A stretch of 21,930 nucleotides of DNA. It comes from a virus. Where the stretch lies: IMG/VR virus record IMGVR_UViG_3300032897_000035, positions 1 through 21,930 of that record; one strand, written 5' to 3'. The notes under the pieces are model-generated. The model was not told the DNA's origin, made no database searches, and saw only the letters and a program-made list of their open reading frames with translations. Positions 1 through 7,365 of the stretch are shown in pieces; position 1 is the first letter of the stretch; every line of letters starts with the position of its first letter. A program made the position numbers and the translations under genes.

Positions 1-2980
1 AACCTAATGATTCATTTATTTGCTTACCAAACTCTCTTACTGCTTTAAAGGGGTCAATACCCGAATTCACATAACGTATACCCTCAAGACCTTCCTCAGG
101 CCCTTTTACAACAGATTCTTCTGCCAACCTTCTGCTTGTTCTTATCATGTGGCGCAGAGAACCTTCCAGAATAGCTTGGAGTTGATCTTTGGTTATATCT
201 CTTTCTTTCCAACCATTTCGGACCAACCACTCTTTTATTTTAGTAATTATGATATTCTTGATGTTAGCTAGAACACCACTTGCATGTTCTGCTTTTATGT
301 CATTAGCAACAATACCCATGAATTCTTCAAATATGACATCTTTGTCAAAACGAGGATCTTGTCTACCTAACACATCTGAGGGACGATCATACGCTTTCAA
401 ACCCGCATACGAAGGATTTTCTGCCCTAGAATATAAACCCACCATCCCATCCCACTGTTCTTTTACATATTTGTCTCCATGTTCATAAGCAGAATTGATG
501 GCCTCTTTTAATCCATCCCAACCTTCATTACCCAGAAACTCTCTGACCCCTAAATGATTTCCAATTTCATGATAGAGAATGCCTGTTGCTTCTTTAGCAT
601 CAACCTTATTGGATATAATCTTGGCAATTCTTAAAGCTCTTATAGCCCATGCTTTCGAAGAAGCAGGATCGTATGAGTCAGACGGGGTTATTCTCAAAAT
701 TCCACTTTTCTTAAAACCTTCTACTGTATTTTTGCCAAGAGACGCAACCAAATTCTTTTCAATAGGAGCATTCAAAATATTCTTTCTTGCTTCCAAGATA
801 CTATCAACCGCAGCGTTTTGAAAATCTTCTTTTTTGAAGACCTCTTGGATGTTATTGATATGTTCTTCAGATTCGTTTGGAAGAGCTTTTTTTAAATAGG
901 TTTTTAACCTGTCTCCTGCTTCACTCAGCACTGATAAAAACGAATGACCATTCTTCGGAGCTTCTTTGGATACTTCAGATAATATTTTTGGAAAATCAAC
1001 ATCTTTTAGTTCTTCTGGTAAGTCTTTTAACTTCCCTTTGAGAACTTCTGAAAACTCATTAGTATTCAAAGTAGTTGTTATTGCATCAGCATCCATTGCT
1101 GGTAAATAAAATAATTTTTTTTCTGCACGTTTACCTTTCTTACCATAAGAAAGAGCCTTGGTTTCATTTTTATCAGCTTCAAATATTCTTGGATATTTTT
1201 CTCTAAGCCTATTGACTAATCCTTTGCCCATTTCAGTTTGATCTGTTGATCCTAACCAAGGACCATATTTATCTCTGGCTTCCAAGTACAACTGAGCTGC
1301 TACATCTTTACCTCTATGAGCTTTGTCTACTTCAACTTTTCTGACTTCGAAACCGTCATTCTTTTTAGTTATCCACAATCTTCCTATGTCTTTTCCCGAG
1401 TCAGGATCTCTAGCAATCATTTGTTCATCATCAGGTCCCATCAGAGAAACTAAACGATTACCTTGGTAAGAAGTTGACTCTACTATATTTACTTTCTTTT
1501 TGAAATCTGCTTTTTCTTTTTCGATTTCATTGGTAATTTTTTCCCCTTGCTCGCCTTGTTCCACTCTTCTACGTCTACCCCCTTCTTCTCTAATTCCTTC
1601 TTGTGAGTGTTGAAGAATCTCTCCTGCTTCAGGCTTTTGTATGGCACTTTCTTCTCCTAACGCTATTGGTTTATTTTCGCCTTCTGTTGTTGTTACAGGT
1701 CTCTCAGGTTTCCAGATTGGTTCCCCTTCAGGAGTTGTTCCTATCATGGCAGCTTCACCATGGGGCGTAGGAGCACCGTGTTCCATTTTTGCTTCAGGAG
1801 GATTCGCTAGCAATCGTTCCTCTCTAGCTTCAGGAGGAGTCCAACCTAATGTGGGAAGTCCAGCAGGATTTAGAATCTCTCCTTTTTCATTCTTTGCCCC
1901 GAGTAATGATTTTATAGCATTCATTCCTTCACTTACAGTCTTTCTTGCAGTTTCTGGAATGGCGTGTAATGCAAATCCAGTCAGGTATGATTCACTGTAA
2001 GATTCTAACCCAGTCTTTCCCAAGACTCTTTTTGTCCAATCCCATTGAGATTCCCCTGGCTTCGGAGGATCTTCTTGCAACTTTGCATTCACATAATCAT
2101 GGCCCATGTGATTACCAACCATGGCCAGACCACTGAGGTTTGCAGCTTTAGCTATTTGAGCAAAAGTATTACCTGAAGCTTTGGTTAGTTTGCCAGCTCC
2201 ACCAGGTATTACACCCAAAGCAACATCGGGGGCAGCAGCCCAAATATTTATAGCATTTCTTTCTGATGGAGAAAAACCCTGGTCATCCATCATCTTATCT
2301 ACTTCACCAAATCGAGATACTCCCATCATTCCTGCCCCAACAGGAGCCGAAGCTACATAAGGAAGAACCCCACCAACTACATCGGATAATCGATCTTGTA
2401 GGAAACTAATTTTCCCCTTAACCCCTTTAGAGCTTTCCCAAGACTGAGGTCTTATATTCTTTTCCATCTGAAATTCAGATTCAGCTTGTTTTTCTTTTCC
2501 TCTAGCAACCTGCCTAAGCTCTTCAGGAGCGAGTCCATAAGGATTTAATACCCCTGGTGCCTTTTCATAAAACTCTCTACTAACTTTAGAAACCTCAGGA
2601 GTTATTGTTTTCCCCTCTATTTGTTCTCCCACTTTAGGCGTCATCATGTCTGCAAATTTTTCATTCATGCTAGCTGAAAATCTATGCATAGCATTTGATG
2701 CATTCTGAATTGTCCCTAAAGCACTGGACACAAGATGACCAGTTGCGCTTGATTGATAAGCTTTATTCAATGCCTCTTCTGGAACATTCTGTGTGACTAA
2801 ATGTCTTCTTCCTGAAGGAGTGACTATAAACGTTTGTCCATTAGCTACTTCTTCATGTGTAGGTTTCGGCTCTGCCTGTGGAGATTGCGTATTAACAGTA
2901 GGTAATGGAGGAAGCGCCTCAGGAGGAACCCAGTTGTTGCTTACTTGCTCTTTCATTGCCTCAGGAGGAGCCCAGTCCAC
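1..2980 (-). CDS. Large ejection/polyvalent-type virion protein, partial (C-terminus beyond left edge)
   Basis: The frame is open from a GTG at 2980 to the left edge, giving 993 residues with no stop, so the gene is incomplete. The GTG was chosen because AAGGGG lies 5 bases upstream, an in-frame TAA is just above it, and the alternative ATG at 2956 has poor SD spacing. The N-terminus has W-x-PPEA motifs (residues 3-8, 17-22, 380-385). Residues about 190-290 are hydrophobic and glycine/alanine rich. Residues about 505-600 resemble a GNAT fold, with HRGKDV at 555-560 in place of the usual RGxGxA loop. Residues 804-809 read HEIGNH, followed by EEF at 885-887, the HExxxH-plus-Glu pattern of metallopeptidase domains in phage polyvalent proteins. 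By position it matches P22 gp16, the large ejection protein. Entry into the host and enzymatic activity are inferences; family assignment is by motif only. Confidence 0.8.
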   Translation of the reverse strand, partial: MDWAPPEAMKEQVSNNWVPPEALPPLPTVNTQSPQAEPKPTHEEVANGQTFIVTPSGRRHLVTQNVPEEALNKAYQSSATGHLVSSALGTIQNASNAMHRFSASMNEKFADMMTPKVGEQIEGKTITPEVSKVSREFYEKAPGVLNPYGLAPEELRQVARGKEKQAESEFQMEKNIRPQSWESSKGVKGKISFLQDRLSDVVGGVLPYVASAPVGAGMMGVSRFGEVDKMMDDQGFSPSERNAINIWAAAPDVALGVIPGGAGKLTKASGNTFAQIAKAANLSGLAMVGNHMGHDYVNAKLQEDPPKPGESQWDWTKRVLGKTGLESYSESYLTGFALHAIPETARKTVSEGMNAIKSLLGAKNEKGEILNPAGLPTLGWTPPEAREERLLANPPEAKMEHGAPTPHGEAAMIGTTPEGEPIWKPERPVTTTEGENKPIALGEESAIQKPEAGEILQHSQEGIREEGGRRRRVEQGEQGEKITNEIEKEKADFKKKVNIVESTSYQGNRLVSLMGPDDEQMIARDPDSGKDIGRLWITKKNDGFEVRKVEVDKAHRGKDVAAQLYLEARDKYGPWLGSTDQTEMGKGLVNRLREKYPRIFEADKNETKALSYGKKGKRAEKKLFYLPAMDADAITTTLNTNEFSEVLKGKLKDLPEELKDVDFPKILSEVSKEAPKNGHSFLSVLSEAGDRLKTYLKKALPNESEEHINNIQEVFKKEDFQNAAVDSILEARKNILNAPIEKNLVASLGKNTVEGFKKSGILRITPSDSYDPASSKAWAIRALRIAKIISNKVDAKEATGILYHEIGNHLGVREFLGNEGWDGLKEAINSAYEHGDKYVKEQWDGMVGLYSRAENPSYAGLKAYDRPSDVLGRQDPRFDKDVIFEEFMGIVANDIKAEHASGVLANIKNIIITKIKEWLVRNGWKERDITKDQLQAILEGSLRHMIRTSRRLAEESVVKGPEEGLEGIRYVNSGIDPFKAVREFGKQINESLG

Positions 2981-2982
2981 AA

Positions 2983-4035
2983 TTACCCCTTAGTATATTC
3001 TTTACCATTCCAGACAAACTTGGTTCCTTTTGGAAGCTTTTCATATTCAGCTTGAGATGATATTGTAGTAGTTTTGGACGCAGGAGCAGAGGATCTTACA
3101 GGAGCAGTGTTAGCGCGAGCATTGTTCTTCTGCAACTCATTCCTTCTGGTCTCCATAGCTTTGTACTCAGGATAATCATCACTGTCTGTTTCAGGAGTTC
3201 TCCCACCATGATATTTACGGAGCTCGTCCATCCGTTTATCCAACACCTTCACATCCTGAACCTTGCTGAAGGCATAAGTGGAAGCTGTTCCAGGAGCAGG
3301 GATCATATCCATAGCCTGCTCTATAGCTTCCTCATTACTCAATGAATTGTTTCTAGCTTTCAAACTCTTTGCTCGGTACTCTACATTTTGTATCCAACTG
3401 GTAGATCTATCTTTAGCTTTTGTTTTATCTTTTGCATTTTGTATGTAAGCATCTAGTCGTTGTTTAGCTATGTCTTCTTGATTACCCCAATGCTGTATCT
3501 GGGCTAAAGATTTATCTTTCATCAAATCTATTCTTTGCTGCTCACGTTCACCCTTTTGCTCTGCCATAGTTGCTTTATGAGTAGCTTCCATTTCTTTAAG
3601 GGCTGAAGCAGGATCAGTACTTAATCCATGCAACTGCTCAGGGGTGACTACAGAAGTGCTCTCTTCTCCAATAGCATTTCCTTTGGCATCTTTTGGAGTA
3701 TGAGTAAAGGTAACAGCACCATTTTCGTCCTTTCCCCACGTTCCTTGTAATTGAGGATAACTTTTTCCAATGGAACCCATTACAGCATTTGCTTGATCAA
3801 AATTCCCAGTAGAGGCATAGTGTGACGCCATCGAAACGTTTTTGTAAAAGTCTTTATTGTCCTCATCTGGTTCAGACAACTCTTGTTGTTTTTGTTGAGC
3901 ATCCAATCGCAGGTTATTAATCTTCTCCTGAGTCAGTTGTTGCTGAGCAGCTTGTTTTTGGCCTTGCATATAAGCAGCAGGAATGCCAGCTAATGCTCCT
4001 CCTAACATGTCCATGTGAGCATAAGGATTAGCCAT
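2983..4035 (-). CDS. Putative internal virion / DNA ejection protein (P22 gp20 position)
   Basis: This encodes 350 residues. The N-terminus (MANPYAHMDMLGG) is followed by a Gln-rich helical stretch at residues 25-55. The long charged helical middle (about 145-225) is probably coiled coil. The last 25 residues form a small motif (YEKLPKGTKFVWNGKEYTKG) of a type often found at the ends of phage internal proteins. The start codon overlaps the previous stop by one base (TAATG), implying translational coupling, and the stop lies two bases before the next gene's GTG. It sits where P22 keeps gp20, between gp7 and gp16, so I infer a protein packaged in the capsid and ejected with DNA. No catalytic motif is visible. 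Sequence identity to gp20 cannot be claimed; the call rests on order and composition. Confidence 0.6.
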   Translation of the reverse strand: MANPYAHMDMLGGALAGIPAAYMQGQKQAAQQQLTQEKINNLRLDAQQKQQELSEPDEDNKDFYKNVSMASHYASTGNFDQANAVMGSIGKSYPQLQGTWGKDENGAVTFTHTPKDAKGNAIGEESTSVVTPEQLHGLSTDPASALKEMEATHKATMAEQKGEREQQRIDLMKDKSLAQIQHWGNQEDIAKQRLDAYIQNAKDKTKAKDRSTSWIQNVEYRAKSLKARNNSLSNEEAIEQAMDMIPAPGTASTYAFSKVQDVKVLDKRMDELRKYHGGRTPETDSDDYPEYKAMETRRNELQKNNARANTAPVRSSAPASKTTTISSQAEYEKLPKGTKFVWNGKEYTKG

Positions 4036-4724
4036 TAGAAATCTCCTTCTGATTTCGTGAGATAAGGATTAGTTTGATTTGTCGGGGTAGAACCTTGAGT
4101 GACTGTTGTCACCGGAGCAGAACTTTTACTACCAAAGTAATTACCCAAACTACTACCTAACCCACTCATTCCTTTTTGAAGATTACCATAGGCTTCTGCA
4201 GCAGATGCACCAGCAATTCCCGCTTGTTTTCCATACATGTCGCTCAAGCCTTGTTTACTGCGCATTACATTTGCACCCCATTGATTGGACTGATCCTCAC
4301 CCAATAGTCTCATCAGATTATTTTGTTGCTGGATCTTAGCTTGATTGTAAGCAGCAGCCAAGTTAGAATTCAAATTCATTTGCCCTCCACGAAGGAGAGC
4401 AGCAGTGACGCCACTGTTAGAAGCAGGACTCGCTAAAGCTTCTCTGTTAAAATTCCCAAGTTGTCTGTTTAGTATATTTGCTTGTTGATTGTATATCTCA
4501 GGTGTTACTGCTGTGTTTTCTTTTATCAATTCTTTTCTGATGGGATTATAGAGATTCTGCTGATTTAAAAATTGCTGCTCAGCAAAAGATTCGGCTTGTT
4601 GATTTTGCTTCTGTTGCTCTTCAGCTAATTTTTTAGCATCTTCTTGTGCAGACATTCCTTGAATTGCAGATAATCCCATACCTGCAACACTTATGGCAGC
4701 GGGAACGGCTACTGCGGCTGGCAT
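4035..4724 (-). CDS. Putative DNA ejection protein, P22 gp7-like by position
   Basis: This encodes 229 residues. The N-terminus (about 2-24) is a run of Ala/Val/Ile/Gly residues that could form a hydrophobic or amphipathic helix. It is followed by a strongly Gln/Asn-rich helical region (about 30-145), then a Gly/Ser/Ala-rich segment and a Thr/Ser-rich tail. This composition is typical of small podovirus internal or ejection proteins that help form the trans-envelope channel. It directly follows the gp14-like GNAT gene, overlapping it by 16 bases, and precedes the gp20-position gene with a TAATG junction, reproducing the P22 order 14-7-20-16. The role is inferred from that order. No enzymatic motif is seen. 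Confidence 0.6.
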   Translation of the reverse strand: MPAAVAVPAAISVAGMGLSAIQGMSAQEDAKKLAEEQQKQNQQAESFAEQQFLNQQNLYNPIRKELIKENTAVTPEIYNQQANILNRQLGNFNREALASPASNSGVTAALLRGGQMNLNSNLAAAYNQAKIQQQNNLMRLLGEDQSNQWGANVMRSKQGLSDMYGKQAGIAGASAAEAYGNLQKGMSGLGSSLGNYFGSKSSAPVTTVTQGSTPTNQTNPYLTKSEGDF

Positions 4725-5179
4725 GGCATTAACTCCTTTTGCAGAAAAATAACATCAACCACCTCTCTATTCTTGCACATCCATGAATTTTTTAAAACTC
4801 CCATCTCTGTCATCCCACCTTCCCGTGCATACTTTACAGCTAGTCTATTAGTAGAAGGTATTTTGGTAATCAATGTTCTGCATTTATAATGAGCTATTAG
4901 AATCTGTTCAATCATTGCTCTGAGATCTTTGGCAGTCCTTCCTCTCGCATTAGGAAGAAGAGCGGTATGGATTTCTCGACTTTGACTAGTTATCATGTCA
5001 ATTCTATATAACCCATAACAAACATCATCTTCAGAACACAACCAATAATCCAACACTCCATCTAAACAGACAGGATAGAATTCCTCTTGTCCATATTCGG
5101 ACACATGAGGCCATAAGGATGGGTGAGTGATGATCCTCTTTATTGTTTCCTCATTGTGAGTCTGTTCTATGATTAGCAC
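4709..5179 (-). CDS. GNAT-fold head/ejection accessory protein, P22 gp14-like (DUF2824 type)
   Basis: This encodes 156 residues covering a whole GNAT-like domain. It opens with ETIKRIITHPSLWPHVSEYG. A central EIHTALLPNARGRTAKDL segment (about residues 69-86) corresponds to GNAT beta4 and the start of alpha3, and TKIPSTNRLAVKYAREGGM (about 104-122) matches the conserved 'N-x-x-A-x-x-x-A-x-x-x-G-M' helix. This pattern is characteristic of the DUF2824 family that includes P22 gp14, a protein needed for head completion or infectivity. The acetyl-CoA loop is degenerate (ARGRTA), so transferase activity is doubtful. It lies nine bases after the 147-aa gene and overlaps the gp7-like gene, matching the P22 order. 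Confidence 0.75.
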   Translation of the reverse strand: MLIIEQTHNEETIKRIITHPSLWPHVSEYGQEEFYPVCLDGVLDYWLCSEDDVCYGLYRIDMITSQSREIHTALLPNARGRTAKDLRAMIEQILIAHYKCRTLITKIPSTNRLAVKYAREGGMTEMGVLKNSWMCKNREVVDVIFLQKELMPCQPQ

Positions 5180-5188
5180 CTCAAACCT

Positions 5189-5632
5189 CTAAGAAGGACT
5201 ATCTGTTCCCTCAAAAGTGTATTCGATTGATCGCAGATTTGCATTCCCACAAATTTCTAAGTCTATGGTGTGGCCTATCTTTCTACCTATTGGAATATTT
5301 ATTCTTCTGTGTGTATTTGGATTCTCAGACAGCGTGACATTACCATCACATACGTATCGACCATCTATATATACTCTGACTCGTAAGGTCCCAGGAGTAG
5401 AACCATAACCATGAAACTCTACATGAGAAAAGTTCTTTCGATCTGAAACATCTCCTAAACCTTGAGGGCCTGTTCTTATATGGAAAGGAAGTTTAAAACT
5501 CTCATCAGTAAATAATTCAACTATTATGGGCTGAACTGACCCACTAGGTATATCCACAGTTTGGGAGAAAGTACTCTCTGCTTTAGCAAAGTTCACTAAC
5601 CCGGTCATTACTTTTGGTATAAAGGTTGTCAC
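5189..5632 (-). CDS. Beta-rich virion-associated protein of unknown function
   Basis: This encodes 147 residues, predominantly beta-strand by composition, with alternating hydrophobic segments such as GTLRVRVYIDGRYVCDG (about 81-97) and TIDLEICGNANLRSIEYTFE (about 122-141). This suggests a small beta-sandwich. The ATG overlaps the stop of the PKD/Kelch gene (ATGA, four bases), so the two are translationally coupled and probably made together. A tail or fibre-associated accessory role, for example a cap or chaperone for the preceding adhesin-like protein, is an inference from this coupling. I do not recognise the family. Confidence 0.6.
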   Translation of the reverse strand: MTTFIPKVMTGLVNFAKAESTFSQTVDIPSGSVQPIIVELFTDESFKLPFHIRTGPQGLGDVSDRKNFSHVEFHGYGSTPGTLRVRVYIDGRYVCDGNVTLSENPNTHRRINIPIGRKIGHTIDLEICGNANLRSIEYTFEGTDSPS

Positions 5633-7365
5633 GGCAGCACCAATATTTCAGGAGAAGCATCATTAGATGACCCTAGGGACACTAACTTTCCAAACAATTT
5701 TCCAATGCATGCTCGTTCATCCACATACTGATTGGAATTAGAATGTGAATAATTAGTCCATGTGGAAGCTTGGGTGTTGTATACCCCTGTGGCAAGACCT
5801 GTGGAATCTGTAGTATTGTGGAGCATCACATATTTGTGACTGTCAGTATACAATCTAAGTATTCCATTTCCACTAGTAGAAGTCCATCCTAAAGAAATTT
5901 GTGACACAGCATGCGTAGCTTCATTATAAGAAAACAGATAAGAAGAAACTACTGCTCCATCACTAACAATCTGTCCATACCAATAGATGACTCCGTTTAT
6001 TTCTCCCAACAAACTTTGTCTTGACACGCTAGTCACTGTGAAATTTGGACTGGTGTTAGAACTTATCAAAGTCCCTTGGACTCCTTCAGTATAAACTCCA
6101 GGCCATTTGGTGACATAATTGTTATAATGATTTATATAAATGTTGTTGTTTGAAGACAAGAGACTTCCACAACCTCCTCCGAAGTGAGAAGCATAATAAA
6201 GGTATTCGTTGGTCAAGTCTGAATATAATAATTGCAAACCATAATCAGCATCAAAGATACTGTTCGTTGGACTTCCTAAAGGATCTAGACTTATAAAAGA
6301 ATTAGAAGAAGGATCAAACAGTGTTATGTAAGCCATGTGTCTTGTAAGAACTTCTCCACCAACAAAAGAAGAACCTCCCGTGCCGCCGTACAACATGACC
6401 TTTCCATCATGCATCAAACAACTATGGTGTTTGGCTACAGGAGGAATCATTAGCAAACTATAACTGTTGTTGTTTGGAGGATATAGTTCATAAACCCCAA
6501 TGATTGATGTGGGGAGTGAGACTGAACTCCAACTATTAGAAACTGGATTGTATATTTCAGCAACAGTTGATGTTGGGGAATACCCTACTATGAATATTCT
6601 TCCATCATTTAAAAGAACAGCATTACCACCCAAGGAATCAGAGAAGTAAGAGTTGTAACCTATATTAGGACCGGTAGAAGTTGCTCTAGCATCATTCATG
6701 GATGCAATAGGAGTAAAGGCAATTCCATCAAAAATATATGCAGAATTCACCCGTGATCCATTTACCCATCCCCCTGCAATCAACATTCTCCCGTCTGCCA
6801 TTTGGCAACACAAAGAACCCTCAAAATGTCTAGGAAGGGATACTCCGTTCATGACATTCCATCCGGCTGATGGATATACAAATACAGTAGAAGTTTTACT
6901 TCCAGTAGTATCTGTGACACTGTCAGTGACTGTTAATGTTGCAACATGTGCCCCAGTAGTAGTCCAAGTATGGGTAGGGTTTTGTAAAAGAGAAGAATCT
7001 CCGTCATCAAAAGACCACGAATAACCTAAAACAGCATCTGCAAAATTACAAATAGCTGTTCCATCATATTGGATGTCTACGTTTTCTAACGTGGCCCCTC
7101 CAGTAGGATTTATAGAGACAGTTATGGTAGTTTGTATTATATTATCAGTTATAGAATTGTAAGCTGTCTGCCCCAAAGATGTGTTCACACATACAACAGA
7201 AGTTGTGTGGTTTCCAGGAGTATGATATTTGTGAACGGCATATTGACCAGTAGCAGTTCCTCCATCGTCAAACGTCCAAGAATATGTATAAGGCCCATCA
7301 TAATCAGGAACAGGATAATGACCTATGCCTTTAAAAGGAACATACTGCCCAGTGTAATAAGCCAT
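5629..7365 (-). CDS. PKD-domain plus Kelch-type beta-propeller virion protein (putative receptor-binding)
   Basis: This encodes 578 residues. Two PKD-like domains are visible: residues about 27-61 (SWTFDDGG, then YHTPGNHTTSVVCV) and 115-148 (SWSFDDGD, then TWTTTGAHVATLTVTD). From about 168 there are Kelch or galactose-oxidase-type blades, marked by GRMLIAGG (192-199), GRIFIVG (255-261) and GKVMLYGG (321-328), each followed by aromatic strands such as AEIYNPVSNSW. The start ATG directly follows the stop of the 807-aa nozzle protein. Position beside the tail hub and a modular extracellular-type architecture suggest a tail adhesin or spike, but no trimerisation or enzymatic domain was identified. 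PKD and Kelch modules usually bind polysaccharide or protein surfaces. Confidence 0.75.
   Translation of the reverse strand: MAYYTGQYVPFKGIGHYPVPDYDGPYTYSWTFDDGGTATGQYAVHKYHTPGNHTTSVVCVNTSLGQTAYNSITDNIIQTTITVSINPTGGATLENVDIQYDGTAICNFADAVLGYSWSFDDGDSSLLQNPTHTWTTTGAHVATLTVTDSVTDTTGSKTSTVFVYPSAGWNVMNGVSLPRHFEGSLCCQMADGRMLIAGGWVNGSRVNSAYIFDGIAFTPIASMNDARATSTGPNIGYNSYFSDSLGGNAVLLNDGRIFIVGYSPTSTVAEIYNPVSNSWSSVSLPTSIIGVYELYPPNNNSYSLLMIPPVAKHHSCLMHDGKVMLYGGTGGSSFVGGEVLTRHMAYITLFDPSSNSFISLDPLGSPTNSIFDADYGLQLLYSDLTNEYLYYASHFGGGCGSLLSSNNNIYINHYNNYVTKWPGVYTEGVQGTLISSNTSPNFTVTSVSRQSLLGEINGVIYWYGQIVSDGAVVSSYLFSYNEATHAVSQISLGWTSTSGNGILRLYTDSHKYVMLHNTTDSTGLATGVYNTQASTWTNYSHSNSNQYVDERACIGKLFGKLVSLGSSNDASPEILVLP

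Noticed and set aside
189-2136. Several plus-strand ORFs (for example 189-488, 1641-2000) opposite the large left gene
   Set aside because: They lie wholly opposite a continuous 993-codon minus-strand frame with clear domain motifs, and have no coupled SD.
1790-2972. Repeated plus-strand TCAGGAGGA sequences that look like SD sites
   Set aside because: They are the reverse complement of PPEA-coding codons of the minus-strand gene and are not followed by supported plus-strand genes.
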